Origin: Sulfurimonas sp.
GTDB taxonomy: Bacteria; Campylobacterota; Campylobacteria; Campylobacterales; Sulfurimonadaceae
DNA length: 36,363 nt
Direction of reading: 5' to 3'
NCBI GenBank assembly: GCA_002899765.1
Contig: PPDH01000037.1
Coordinates: 1-36,363, forward strand
The notes under the pieces are model-generated. The model was not told the origin of the DNA and did not search any database. It saw only the letters and a list, made by a program, of their open reading frames with translations. This document shows, piece by piece, positions 1-8,083 of this stretch. How positions within the stretch are numbered: the stretch's first letter is position 1; each line of letters opens with the position of its first letter. The position numbers were made by a program, and so were the translations under genes.

Positions 1-49
<49 letters not shown>

Positions 50-343
50 TGAAGTTGTTTAATCTTTGCCCAAGATTATTAAATCATTGGCTTTGTTGCC
101 ATCATGTAATTTAATACTTGATGGACTTTATTGTATAGTATCTATACTATTGGGTATCTCTAATTTACATAGAGACCAAATAGAATAGACGGTTGTTGTT
201 ATTTTAGTTATTTCTAAGTAAACTTATTAATGACCAATCTAACTATTTCTAGTTATTAAAGTCTATTTACTTGCTTAGTTTTCAATGATCTCAAACTTAA
301 ATTTTTAAACCTAAACTTTAGGTCTCTTTGTTTGTGGATGGGA
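50..343 (-). other. rRNA operon leader with boxA-like element
   Basis: This stretch lies between the rRNA promoter and the 16S gene and contains no credible reading frame. On the minus strand, the complement of 270-291 contains ATCATTGAAAACTAAGCAAG. This resembles the boxA antitermination region (TTTGAAAAC-type core) found upstream of 16S genes in many bacteria. The rest probably supplies the RNase III processing stem with sequence beyond the window. The boxA assignment is by resemblance only. Confidence 0.5.
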
Positions 344-372
344 ATTATAGACAAGTTAGGCTTTGATGTCAA
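344..372 (-). promoter_or_regulatory. rRNA operon promoter, sigma70 type
   Basis: On the minus strand the sequence is TTGACA (367-372), a 17-base spacer, then TATAAT (344-349). Both boxes match the consensus exactly, which is exceptional for this AT-rich group. A very AT-rich stretch upstream on the minus strand (about 373-440) could act as an UP element. Transcription should start near 336-338 and read through the leader into 16S rRNA. Confidence 0.9.
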
Positions 373-474
373 TAGTTTTTTTAATGAATTTTGAAATTTT
401 TTTATAAGTGTTAAGTTTTCTATACTTTTTTAATAAATTTTACCAATAAGCAATCTCTATTATATATAGCTATG

Positions 475-503
475 TTGCTATTTATTAACTCTTTATGTAT
501 AAA
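475..503 (+). promoter_or_regulatory. Candidate promoter for the Bax-inhibitor-like gene
   Basis: TTGCTA (475-480) and TATAAA (498-503) are separated by 17 bases and lie 33 bases before the ATG at 536. An AAAGGA ribosome site is at 525-530. The rRNA promoter fires the other way, so 373-474 is a shared divergent upstream region. Confidence 0.5.
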
Positions 504-535
504 ATTCTTAAATATAACATATATAAAGGAAAAAA

Positions 536-1234
536 ATGGGACTTTACAATCGTGATTATGCTAGGGGAAATGCATCTGCATACAGCACTCAAGCTAGAAG
601 TGAAACACAAATTGTATCTTTTGTAAAAGAGACATACAAACTTTTTGCTGCTTCACTGATGGCAGGTGCCGTCGGTGCTTACGTTGGTGTACCGATGGCC
701 GGGACAATAGCAGCTAATTTTTTCCCTCTGCTAATTTTAGAAATTGGACTTTTAATTGGACTGCACTTTGTAAAACATAAACCGGGTATTAACTTAGCCG
801 TAATGTTTGGCTTTGTATTTATGACAGGTTTAATGTTAGCACCTTTGCTTTCACATACACTTGGGTTGAATAGTGGCGGAACAATTGTCGGGAATGCTTT
901 TGCAATGACATCTCTTGTATTTGGTGCTATGAGCTTTTATGCCATTAAGACGACTAAGGATTTTTCTGGCTACGGAAAGCCGTTAATGATAGCACTTGTT
1001 GTTATTATTGCATTTTCTATTATAAATATCTTTTTAGGTAACCCATTGATGGCTATAGCTATCTCAGGGGCTGTTGTTTTACTATTTAGTATACTAGTTG
1101 TATATGACACTCAAAATATCATTAAAGGTGCATATGAAACACCTATTGACGGTGCGATTGCTATTTATCTAGACTTTTTGAACATATTTACTTCTCTTCT
1201 ACATCTACTTGGTATATTTGGAAGTGATGAATAA
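536..1234 (+). CDS. Bax inhibitor-1/YccA family membrane protein
   Basis: This 232-residue integral membrane protein has about seven hydrophobic segments after a soluble 25-30 residue N-terminus. Length, topology and the C-terminal pattern (VVYDTQNIIKGAY, then a short acidic tail GSDE) fit the bacterial BI-1/YccA family. Family members are inner-membrane proteins linked to FtsH modulation (YccA) or ion leak; the exact role here is unknown. The ATG at 536 follows AAAGGA with a five-base gap. The last eight bases overlap the ATG of the next gene, so the two are probably translationally coupled. No functional link between BI-1 and thiamine metabolism is established, so the pairing may be only organisational. 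Confidence 0.9.
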   Translation: MGLYNRDYARGNASAYSTQARSETQIVSFVKETYKLFAASLMAGAVGAYVGVPMAGTIAANFFPLLILEIGLLIGLHFVKHKPGINLAVMFGFVFMTGLMLAPLLSHTLGLNSGGTIVGNAFAMTSLVFGAMSFYAIKTTKDFSGYGKPLMIALVVIIAFSIINIFLGNPLMAIAISGAVVLLFSILVVYDTQNIIKGAYETPIDGAIAIYLDFLNIFTSLLHLLGIFGSDE

Positions 1235-1625
1235 CCAACTCTCACCCGAACTTTATCGGGTGATTGATGCTAACTTAAACCGCCTCAAAGAAGGCATTAG
1301 AGTTGTTGAAGATATTGTAAGATACAAAGACAACAACAAAGAACTCTCCTATAAACTAAAGCAATTAAGACACAAAGCAAAAATCAAAGATATATTAGAG
1401 CTGCTCAAAGAACGAGATAGTGTCAATGATGTGCTTCGCACTTCAATTAAGAGTGAATTAAATCGTAGTGATATATCTGCAATTATTCTTGCCAATTTTA
1501 AAAGGGCTCAAGAATCTGCAAGAGTATTAGAGGAATTATATAAACTTCATAGTGTAGAGTATAGTGAAAACTTCAAATATATAAGATATGAGTTATACGC
1601 TTTAGAAAAAGAAGTTTTATTATAA
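1227..1625 (+). CDS. Free-standing ThiD2-like protein (thiamine biosynthesis)
   Basis: This is a 132-residue soluble helical protein. The N-terminal block RVIDANLNRLKEGIRVVED and the later FKRAQESARVLEEL match the domain fused in front of ThiE in cyanobacteria and some other bacteria, known as ThiD2 and described as a hydroxymethylpyrimidine-phosphate kinase. Here it stands alone, without ThiE. The ATG at 1227 is preferred because GGAAG precedes it at good spacing; an upstream TTG at 1209 would lengthen it by six residues inside the preceding gene. It overlaps the BI-1 gene by eight bases. Family membership is by motif recognition; the kinase activity is inferred. Confidence 0.75.
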   Translation: MNNQLSPELYRVIDANLNRLKEGIRVVEDIVRYKDNNKELSYKLKQLRHKAKIKDILELLKERDSVNDVLRTSIKSELNRSDISAIILANFKRAQESARVLEELYKLHSVEYSENFKYIRYELYALEKEVLL

Positions 1626-1652
1626 GAAGAAGATTTTTTTATTCTGAGATAG

Positions 1653-1677
1653 AAGATTTGGCATAAAGCCAAATCTT
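1653..1677. terminator. Hairpin between convergent genes
   Basis: AAGATTTGGC (1653-1662), a five-base loop and GCCAAATCTT (1668-1677) form a perfect 10-bp stem in the gap between two convergent genes. It overlaps the last base of the minus-strand stop codon. There is no strong U-tract directly after the stem on either strand, so intrinsic termination may be weak; it could serve both directions. Confidence 0.5.
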
Positions 1678-2714
1678 TAGTGTTCTACTTTATGTTCCGG
1701 TAAACCCATATCATATTCTAAATATGCTCTTGATACGTTTAAAGAATTTAGAATGTCATACATCTTTTTATCTTTGAACTCTTCTAAGGGAACAGCTTCA
1801 ACAATTCCTACACTATCTATATCATTATCCATAGCTTCTTGAACTCTATCTCTTGTTAAAGTAAAATATTGTACAGACTCATCGGTAGCAGTTTTGTCAA
1901 TAATAAGCCCGTGTCCAGGAATTAAAACTGTCCAATCTTTTGAGTTAATCATCTCTAATGCTGCGATTTGACCCTCAACTGAACCGTCTCTATTTGAAGT
2001 TACTCTTCCATTCATAACTAAGTCACCCGCTAAGATAAGTTTGTTATCAGGCATATATAAAAAATAATCCTCAATTGAGTGTCCGTTGCCAGCCGGTACA
2101 TATTCAAAATTAACACCTGAGATAGCAAATTTAATTGTCTCTTTATGCCATTTATCGACAGGTATAATTTTTGTACCTCTTATAGCATTTTCAGGTAATA
2201 TTCTAAACATTCTAGTTATATCACCGGCATGATAATTTTTGTTGATTGACTCAGGACCGACTATTTCTGCACCATGTACTTCTTTATAGTAGTTATTTCC
2301 TAGCCAATGGTCATCATGCTCATGACTTAACATTACAGTTTTAACAGGAAGTTTTCCTGCAACTTTTGTCATAGCTTCATATGCCTGTTTAGCAAATATA
2401 TAAGAAGCTCCTGTATCCCATAGTACAAAACTGTCATTTGTCTTGATATAACAACTGTTTGACATATATCCTGCGTTCTCTTTTGTCGGCATCTCTAATG
2501 CACCAAAAAAGCACCATACATTTTCGCTTACTTGTTTTGGCTCTAATTTATAATCAAAATCAGGAGTTTTCGCAGCAACTACAGGAGCTGGCTTTTCAGC
2601 TTTTGTTTCAACAGCAGCCTCTGATTTACTAGAGTTATCTGAAGAACAAGCAGTCATTATTGGCAGTAGGGCAATTGCCGATACTACAAACGGGTTAATC
2701 ATCTTTTTTAACAT
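1677..2714 (-). CDS. SoxH-like metallo-beta-lactamase-fold lipoprotein
   Basis: This 345-residue protein has an N-terminal signal ending in a lipobox-like IMTAC, with Cys23 as likely lipidation site, then a low-complexity Ala/Lys/Glu linker to about residue 50. The metallo-hydrolase core carries HEHDDH (131-136) and the later metal ligands GNGHS, LAGDL and IPGHG. This is the complete MBL ligand set, so the enzyme should bind two metals. It is the last gene of the sox cluster, 118 bases after soxZ and behind a hairpin. SoxH-type hydrolases are common in sox clusters, but their substrate is unknown. A paralogue sharing the P(S/T)KEN-G-M-N block lies at 29688-30662. Confidence 0.85.
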   Translation of the reverse strand: MLKKMINPFVVSAIALLPIMTACSSDNSSKSEAAVETKAEKPAPVVAAKTPDFDYKLEPKQVSENVWCFFGALEMPTKENAGYMSNSCYIKTNDSFVLWDTGASYIFAKQAYEAMTKVAGKLPVKTVMLSHEHDDHWLGNNYYKEVHGAEIVGPESINKNYHAGDITRMFRILPENAIRGTKIIPVDKWHKETIKFAISGVNFEYVPAGNGHSIEDYFLYMPDNKLILAGDLVMNGRVTSNRDGSVEGQIAALEMINSKDWTVLIPGHGLIIDKTATDESVQYFTLTRDRVQEAMDNDIDSVGIVEAVPLEEFKDKKMYDILNSLNVSRAYLEYDMGLPEHKVEH

Positions 2715-2799
2715 ATGACATTCCTTTGTTTAGTTTATTCTTGGAAGAATACAGTTAGTTTGTAGAATAACAAGCCAACTCTACACTTTAAATTTAAAA

Positions 2800-2824
2800 C
2801 TATTTCTCCGAGTGGGAGAAATAG
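2800..2824 (-). terminator. Hairpin after soxZ (terminator or attenuator)
   Basis: CTATTTCTCC (2800-2809) and GGAGAAATAG (2815-2824) form a perfect 10-bp stem with a five-base loop, nine bases after the soxZ stop. On the minus strand it is followed by TTTTAAATTT, a moderate U-tract. It could end most soxCDYZ transcripts and lower expression of the downstream hydrolase, or stabilise the message. Confidence 0.7.
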
Positions 2825-2832
2825 AGTATAGA

Positions 2833-3126
2833 CTACTTAATTGCAGCTTCGTCTTTATCAGTTTTACCTTTGTTATTGATAGTCTCAATAACAAGTTTGT
2901 CACCTTTTTTTGCACCTTTGAATTCAAATTTGAAATAAGGGTTTTTTGATAAAAATGGTCCTGTTGATGCTTCCCATACAACTTTTCCACCTACTTTAGC
3001 AGTCACATGCGTTAAATAATCTTCTTCGATTTTCTTTAATGCAGCCTCTTCTTTACCAGCCATCGGGCTATCAAGCAGTAACTTTACTTCTGTAACATCA
3101 TCTTTTATTTTTGCTTTAATTTTCAT
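2833..3126 (-). CDS. soxZ: Sulfur-carrier complex subunit SoxZ
   Basis: This 97-residue protein without a signal peptide is rich in beta-strand segments and matches SoxZ in length and pattern (MKIKAKIKDDVTEVKLL at the start; GPFLSKNPYFKFEFKG in the second half). SoxZ forms the heterodimer with SoxY that carries sulfur intermediates in the periplasm. It is presumed to leave the cell as a hitchhiker with the Tat-exported SoxY. The gene is 62 bases after soxY and ends in TAG. Confidence 0.93.
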   Translation of the reverse strand: MKIKAKIKDDVTEVKLLLDSPMAGKEEAALKKIEEDYLTHVTAKVGGKVVWEASTGPFLSKNPYFKFEFKGAKKGDKLVIETINNKGKTDKDEAAIK

Positions 3127-3188
3127 AACAATCCTTTTTTTTAATTTCTTTTTTTTAATTTAACAATTGAGCAGAGTATGAGATTATA

Positions 3189-3638
3189 TCAACCTCCACA
3201 TCCACCAATAGAAACTTCTACTTTTTGTACAGCAGAGTACAACTTGCCGTCAGCACCTTTTGCAACGACTGTTACATTAGCACTTTTTCTCATTTTGATT
3301 TTAGTAGTCATATCAGAGATACCGCCTTCACTTTCTACAACTGCTACAGCACTTCTAGGATTTGCATCTTGAAAAATTGCGATAGTAGTGAACGCCATTT
3401 TTGATTTAACCGAAATTGGTACCGCTCCACCATTCTCAGCCAACTTTGGAGCTTTAATTTGAATTTGACCCTCAATCATTTTAGATGAGCCGAATAATGC
3501 CTCAATAGCTTCTCTACTGCTTGGTGCTTCCCAAGCCTTTGGAGCAGTAGCTCTAAAATCCGTAGCACTTAAACCAACCGGTAATACTGATACAGCAGCT
3601 GCAGCCGCGCCTAAACTTAAAAATTTTCTTCTTTGCAT
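3189..3638 (-). CDS. soxY: Thiosulfate carrier subunit SoxY
   Basis: This 149-residue protein begins with a Tat-like signal (QRRKFLSLG followed by an Ala-rich hydrophobic stretch) and ends with the diagnostic flexible arm GGCGG. Cys147 in that arm is the residue that carries covalently bound sulfur intermediates in the SoxYZ complex. It lies 39 bases after soxD and 62 bases before soxZ, in one transcription unit. All key residues are present. Confidence 0.96.
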   Translation of the reverse strand: MQRRKFLSLGAAAAAVSVLPVGLSATDFRATAPKAWEAPSSREAIEALFGSSKMIEGQIQIKAPKLAENGGAVPISVKSKMAFTTIAIFQDANPRSAVAVVESEGGISDMTTKIKMRKSANVTVVAKGADGKLYSAVQKVEVSIGGCGG

Positions 3639-3677
3639 TTTCTTTCCTTTTTAGTATGTTTGGTGAACCAGCAAGAT

Positions 3678-4826
3678 TTACTTACTAGATTCTACCATGT
3701 ATTTAACAATATCTTTGACTTCATCGTCACTCAAATTCATAGCACCACCCTTTGGAGGCATGCCGCCAACGCCATTGATAGCGTTATGGTTTACCTTGTC
3801 CATGCCTTTTGTCATTACACTATTCCAAGCATTTTTATCTCCAAGCGCAGGAGCTCCCATTGTATCTGTTTTGTGACAAACTGCACATGATTTCTCATAC
3901 GCTTTAGCAGCAGGAGATGAAGCAGCACCTTTTGATGCGTCCTCTTTTGGTAAATCCCTTACGGTTGAATATGGAGGTACAACAGCGGTAATCTCATTTC
4001 CAATTCTCATGACAGACTCTTTGCCACAATTGGTCATACAACGCTTGCCCGTTTGTGCACCAAAGTTTTTAGGGTTTTTGTAAAAAGCTTTTACATTTTC
4101 TACGCCCTTTGGCCCATCAATATCCGGATAGAAACCATCACGATTAGGCATAACAACCTTCATGATTTTTTCTTTATCCAATACATAGTCATCATCAAGC
4201 TCTTCGCCGTCAATAGTAATATTGTTTTGCGCGAGTAAATAAGCTGTCACAGCATACATTTCATCCGGTGAATAACTCTTTGGATGTGCATACTGCATTG
4301 CATCACGGATATACCAAATAAGTGTACTTACCTGCGGCCAATATGAGCCGATTGTTCTGCTTGGTGCATCCTTGCCAGGACATGTTCTTTGGTTTTTAAG
4401 AGACTCTAAACTACCGCCCGATAAAGTAGGATACCCTTTACCGCCTGCTCCAAACTCACCATGACAAGCAACACAGTCTCTGTCATAAAGCTCTTCACCC
4501 TCTGCAACACTACCCTGCCCATCAGGCAAACCTGTACCGTCGGGCATGATATCGGCATCCCAAGCTTTTAACTCGTTTGGAGTCGGAGCTCTACCAAAAT
4601 TTACACCTTTTGTTGACTGCTCATTTAATTTATATGCAGTATATGCACCTTTTTCTCTCTTATATGTCACACCGCCGTCTAAAGCATCTTTTTTTGCTTT
4701 ATAGATACCGGCAGGAGCATCTTCGCTTTTACTCGGAGTTGCCGCAAATGCAGTTGTTGTTAAGAGCGTGCTTGCAATTAAAGAAGCTCCTAAAACAATT
4801 AATTTATTATTTAATTTAATCATCAT
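3678..4826 (-). CDS. soxD: Sulfane dehydrogenase dihaem cytochrome subunit SoxD
   Basis: The 382-residue product has a Sec-type signal peptide (about 1-29, ending AFA). It has two cytochrome c haem sites, CVACH at 118-122 and CAVCH at 314-318, the latter followed by a likely axial Met in GGMPP. A CMTNC pair (263-267) lies between the haem domains. SoxD accepts electrons from SoxC during oxidation of the sulfane sulfur on SoxY. The reading frame extends upstream to 4871 inside soxC. However, a strong GGGAGGA site at 4831-4837 directs initiation to ATG 4826 or the adjacent ATG 4823, which gives a normal signal peptide. The gene begins 10 bases after the soxC stop. Confidence 0.95.
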   Translation of the reverse strand: MMIKLNNKLIVLGASLIASTLLTTTAFAATPSKSEDAPAGIYKAKKDALDGGVTYKREKGAYTAYKLNEQSTKGVNFGRAPTPNELKAWDADIMPDGTGLPDGQGSVAEGEELYDRDCVACHGEFGAGGKGYPTLSGGSLESLKNQRTCPGKDAPSRTIGSYWPQVSTLIWYIRDAMQYAHPKSYSPDEMYAVTAYLLAQNNITIDGEELDDDYVLDKEKIMKVVMPNRDGFYPDIDGPKGVENVKAFYKNPKNFGAQTGKRCMTNCGKESVMRIGNEITAVVPPYSTVRDLPKEDASKGAASSPAAKAYEKSCAVCHKTDTMGAPALGDKNAWNSVMTKGMDKVNHNAINGVGGMPPKGGAMNLSDDEVKDIVKYMVESSK

Positions 4827-4836
4827 CTGCTCCTCC

Positions 4837-6177
4837 CTACTTCGGACAGTTGTCTGTTCTAACTTGAACATTGTGAACCGAACCGTCTTGTCTTACTTCC
4901 CAAGTACAAATTGAGTTTCTGTGATAAACACCATCTAGTCCCATAACAGCCTTCTCTTGAGTGATTGAAGGTTGAACATAACCTGCATCATCCATTGCAC
5001 GAGATTGTATAAGCAACGGCTTACCTTCATATCTGTACATGTAAGAGAATCTTGTCCAAGATTTAGGAAGGACAAGTCCTTTTAAACTTGCTTTAACATA
5101 GTTGTCTCCGCCGTCAAACGATATATCTACACCGGCAATGGTTCCGTGTCCACTCCATGCAAGACCTTCAACTTCAACCAAATCACCTTTTTTAAGATCT
5201 GTCCATGGTTTTTCAGGACATGGATTGGTGATAATCGAGTTCACTTCTAACGGGTAGAAATGCTGAATCGCTTTACCGCTAGGCATCAATACCGTATATT
5301 TAGAAGTTTCTTCTTTACAGTACCAAGGTTCTGTTCCAAACTCTAAGCGTTTTAACCATTTAATACAAAGGTTAGCTTCCCAGCCCGGCAACATAAGACG
5401 AACAGGGTATCCTTGTTCCGGACGAAGAGCTTCACCGTTTTGCGCCCAAACAATCATTGCGTCATCTAAAACTTTCTCTACAGGAATAGTTCTACTCATC
5501 TCTGAGCCGTCAGAACCTTCAGCCAACATCCATTTCGCAGTCGGTTTTAGACCGATTTCATCAAGAATAGTTTTTAGACGAACACCTGTCCACTCTGCAT
5601 TACTCATCATACCTTTTACAAATTGTAATGAGTTAAACTGAGGACCTTTCCACTCAGCAGCACCGTTTGCAGGGCACTCTAAGAAAAGAAGTCTGCTCTC
5701 AGCAGGATACTTTTTCAACTGATCAAGAGTTAAAACAATCGGCTTTTCAACCAAACCGTGAATCATAAGCCTAAACTTATTTGGATCTACATTAGCAACA
5801 CCATTATGTGTTCTTGTAAAATGCAAACCGTTTGGTGTAATAATACCCTCCAATTCATGGATAGGTGTCATCGAAACCGCGGCATGCATATCTCCCGCAG
5901 ATGAAAGAAGCGCTGAAGTTCTTCTTACAACATTATGCTCATAAGCCGACGGAATACCGTACGGATGCTTATTCAGCTCGTCACCTAATGTAGTCCCCCA
6001 CTCAACATGATGAATAATATTTTCATCATCAGCCAATAACCTAGCCGGAGCCAAGATACTTGTAGCTGCTATTGCACTTACAGAATAAGCAGCAGTTCTT
6101 TTAAAGAAATCTCTTCTGCTTGATTGTTCTGCTTTATTTGTAGTAGTTTCTAAATTATTTTCAGAAATTTTACTCAT
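4837..6177 (-). CDS. soxC: Sulfane dehydrogenase molybdenum subunit SoxC
   Basis: This 446-residue sulfite-oxidase-family molybdoenzyme has a twin-arginine signal (SRRDFFKRTA, residues 20-29) for export with cofactor bound. The molybdenum-ligating cysteine is Cys168 in LFLECPANG. The C-terminal third is the dimerisation domain (GVDISFDGGDNY region). SoxCD removes electrons from SoxY-bound sulfane, so the organism has the complete branch of the Sox pathway that need not release elemental sulfur. It is the first gene of the operon, with GGAG at good spacing before ATG 6177. soxX, soxA and soxB are not in this window. Confidence 0.96.
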   Translation of the reverse strand: MSKISENNLETTTNKAEQSSRRDFFKRTAAYSVSAIAATSILAPARLLADDENIIHHVEWGTTLGDELNKHPYGIPSAYEHNVVRRTSALLSSAGDMHAAVSMTPIHELEGIITPNGLHFTRTHNGVANVDPNKFRLMIHGLVEKPIVLTLDQLKKYPAESRLLFLECPANGAAEWKGPQFNSLQFVKGMMSNAEWTGVRLKTILDEIGLKPTAKWMLAEGSDGSEMSRTIPVEKVLDDAMIVWAQNGEALRPEQGYPVRLMLPGWEANLCIKWLKRLEFGTEPWYCKEETSKYTVLMPSGKAIQHFYPLEVNSIITNPCPEKPWTDLKKGDLVEVEGLAWSGHGTIAGVDISFDGGDNYVKASLKGLVLPKSWTRFSYMYRYEGKPLLIQSRAMDDAGYVQPSITQEKAVMGLDGVYHRNSICTWEVRQDGSVHNVQVRTDNCPK

Positions 6178-6267
6178 TAATCTCCTACCTCCTTCTCTTT
6201 AATCTTGTAGCTTTTATAGTATGCCTCGTACAAGTTTTACGCATAGTACAAAATGCAAGACGGAAAG

Positions 6268-6297
6268 ATTATATATGAAATTAAATTAAATTGTCAA
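6268..6297 (-). promoter_or_regulatory. sox operon promoter, sigma70 type
   Basis: On the minus strand TTGACA (6292-6297) is followed after 18 bases by TATAAT (6268-6273), both perfect matches. This gives a 5' untranslated region of about 84 bases before soxC. The spacer is almost pure A/T. Such a strong core suggests high basal expression. Confidence 0.85.
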
Positions 6298-6369
6298 GGA
6301 ATTAAAGCATTAATGTAATAATTTTCTCACATTTTAATATTTATACTCAATATTTCTACTCAAAAACTA

Positions 6370-6378
6370 TGCTAGAAT
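6370..6378 (+). promoter_or_regulatory. Extended -10 promoter for MOSC gene
   Basis: TGC followed by TAGAAT (6373-6378) is an extended -10 box 50 bases before the MOSC start. No convincing -35 box is seen, as is common in Campylobacterota. It is divergent from the sox promoter, with about 70 bases between the two core elements. Confidence 0.5.
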
Positions 6379-6427
6379 TTCACCAATACAAAACATAACT
6401 ATAAAATTTGCAAAAAGGTACGGTGCA

Positions 6428-6901
6428 ATGACAGATAAAAATGTCGGGAAAGTTTTAGAACTTTTTATCTCAACTAAAGAGAGTTCAAAAAGAATTAACA
6501 AATCAGTTATTAATTTAGATGATTTTGGAGTCATTGGAGATAAATTTTATAATAAACAGATTAATCGTTCTGTTTTAATTACATCAACTAATAGCTATGA
6601 ACTGATTAAAAGTTATGACATTGATATGCCCCTTGGGTCTTTAGGCGAAAATATCTTTATCGACTATAACCCATACAATTTACCTATCGGTACACAACTC
6701 AAAATCGGCAGTACTCTTCTTGAAATCAGTCAAAACTGCACAATCTGCACACACCTCTCGGCAATAGACAAAAGAGTACCTAAGCTTATAAAAAATGACA
6801 GAGGGATTTTTGCAAAAGTAATCAAAGGCGGAGAGATAAGCAAAGAAGATTTTGTTTATATAGTAGAAGAGTATATAAAAGTTACCTCAAACTCCAAATA
6901 A
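6428..6901 (+). CDS. MOSC domain protein
   Basis: This 157-residue soluble protein contains a compact MOSC domain: GDKFYNK, then SLGENIFIDY (71-80), PIGTQLKIG (86-94) and a conserved cysteine region (NCTICTHL; Cys104 and Cys107). MOSC domains bind molybdenum cofactor or act in sulfur transfer to and from it. Short stand-alone forms of the YiiM type are common, and YiiM-like proteins reduce N-hydroxylated substrates. It sits divergent to soxC, itself a molybdoenzyme, which is suggestive but not proof of a link. The last 46 bases overlap the convergent methyltransferase gene. Confidence 0.85.
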   Translation: MTDKNVGKVLELFISTKESSKRINKSVINLDDFGVIGDKFYNKQINRSVLITSTNSYELIKSYDIDMPLGSLGENIFIDYNPYNLPIGTQLKIGSTLLEISQNCTICTHLSAIDKRVPKLIKNDRGIFAKVIKGGEISKEDFVYIVEEYIKVTSNSK

Positions 6902-7548
6902 GTCAGAGGGTACTCACGCAGAAGTTTTTTGCTCTCTTTATAGTTTAATATTTTTCTTGACCCGCTGACTCCGCTTCTTTTTATATACTTAAACATATCT
7001 CTTGTGGATTCAAACTCAAGTTTATAGTTTATAATCTCAAACTCTGCATCAAAATATTTTTTCTGAAGTATATTGACCTCATCGGCACTTCTGAGTATAG
7101 AACTGATTGATGCCGTTTTATTTATGGTTTTAAAAGTGTTTGACGTAAATATAGCAAGAGCAACAGGAGCATTTAGCTTTTTAATCCTATAAAAGATTTT
7201 CTCTAAATCATCCGCCCACTGCAGTGCCGATGCTGAAAAAATAAAATCGTATTTATATGTAAGCATATTTTCAAAAAGTTTGTCATCATTAAAGTCTGCA
7301 TAGATAAGCTCTATCTTCGGTGATTTTGGATGCAAATCTAGCATGCCCTTTGCAAAATCGACTCCGCTGAAGTGTTCATACTCCCAGTCAATTGCCCTGC
7401 AAAGATTTCCGCTTCCACATCCTAGGTCTAAGATATTTTTCGGTTTTTGCTTCACATGGCTTAGAAGTTTTTCAATAACCTTGTTTTGTATAACATTGTA
7501 ACTATTATAAGAAGATGCATATCTTGAAAATTCGGAACTTACTTTCAT
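6856..7548 (-). CDS. bioC: BioC-like malonyl-ACP O-methyltransferase
   Basis: This 230-residue SAM-dependent methyltransferase has motif I DLGCGSG at 41-47. The N-terminal FSRYASSYNSYNVIQ and the post-II motif FIFSASALQWADD (about 102-114) are hallmarks of BioC, which methylates malonyl-ACP to start pimelate synthesis for biotin. No other biotin genes lie beside it, so the name rests on motifs. It starts at ATG 7548 and overlaps the 3' end of the MOSC gene by 46 bases tail to tail. Confidence 0.75.
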   Translation of the reverse strand: MKVSSEFSRYASSYNSYNVIQNKVIEKLLSHVKQKPKNILDLGCGSGNLCRAIDWEYEHFSGVDFAKGMLDLHPKSPKIELIYADFNDDKLFENMLTYKYDFIFSASALQWADDLEKIFYRIKKLNAPVALAIFTSNTFKTINKTASISSILRSADEVNILQKKYFDAEFEIINYKLEFESTRDMFKYIKRSGVSGSRKILNYKESKKLLREYPLTYLEFEVTFIYSSTI

Positions 7549-7597
7549 CTTTAAGGTTTTTTAATACCCCTCAACTTTTTTTAAATTATAGCTTATT

Positions 7598-7626
7598 TTG
7601 CAACAATTGGTTTTTTTGGGTATAAT
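7598..7626 (+). promoter_or_regulatory. secG promoter
   Basis: TTGCAA (7598-7603), a 17-base spacer and TATAAT (7621-7626, preceded by GGG) form a good sigma70 promoter 31 bases before the secG start. Confidence 0.75.
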
Positions 7627-7656
7627 TCGCAACTTTTAAAACTCAGGATAGATATA

Positions 7657-7989
7657 ATGACAGCTAGTTTTCTCTTTATTGTTCAAATAATTTTAGTCGT
7701 AATGCTTGTGATAGCAGTGCTTCTGCAAAAAAGCTCAAGTATCGGCCTTGGAGCGTACAGCGGTTCAAATGATTCTGTTTTTGGAGCAAAAGGTCCGGCA
7801 AGCTTTTTGGCAAAAACAACCTTTACGATAGGCTTTTTATTTGTTGTAAATACAATTGCTTTAGGCTACATGTACTCATCGGCTTCAAGCGAATCTGTTG
7901 TGGACAACCTAATTGAATCAACCGATGTCAAAGCACCTTCTGCAGCTGCTACATCACCTCTACAAAGCGAAACAACACCTTCAAAATAG
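7657..7989 (+). CDS. secG: Preprotein translocase subunit SecG
   Basis: This 110-residue membrane protein has two transmembrane helices (about 2-22 and 52-73). Between them is the conserved cytoplasmic loop, LLQKSSSIGLGAYSG through FGAKGPASFLAK, which is diagnostic for SecG. SecG assists the SecYEG channel. The Ser/Thr/Ala-rich C-terminal tail is variable in the family. It ends in TAG and is followed by a hairpin and then frr. Confidence 0.95.
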   Translation: MTASFLFIVQIILVVMLVIAVLLQKSSSIGLGAYSGSNDSVFGAKGPASFLAKTTFTIGFLFVVNTIALGYMYSSASSESVVDNLIESTDVKAPSAAATSPLQSETTPSK

Positions 7990-8008
7990 TTGCATTATTT
8001 TGCAACTA
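7987..8008 (+). terminator. Hairpin after secG
   Basis: TAGTTGCA (7987-7994) pairs with TGCAACTA (8001-8008) around a six-base loop. A run of C and then T-rich sequence follows, so a U-tract is displaced by about nine bases. It may be a weak or leaky terminator before the frr promoter. Confidence 0.35.
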
Positions 8009-8041
8009 CCCCCTTTTAAAATCTTTTTTTTAGACATTTCT

Positions 8042-8050
8042 TGCTACAAT
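8042..8050 (+). promoter_or_regulatory. frr promoter, extended -10
   Basis: TGC followed by TACAAT (8045-8050) forms an extended -10, with T-rich sequence in place of a -35 box. It lies 33 bases before the frr start. Confidence 0.55.
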
Positions 8051-8083
8051 GGCGCCACTATTTTTCATACATAAGGAAACTAA

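Noticed and set aside
1100-1226. TPP riboswitch ahead of the ThiD2-like gene
   Set aside because: The upstream sequence is coding for the BI-1 protein and no thi-box motif is visible before 536 either.
4827-4871. Longer SoxD start inside soxC
   Set aside because: The extra 15 residues would precede a normal signal peptide, and a strong GGGAGGA site sits right before ATG 4826.
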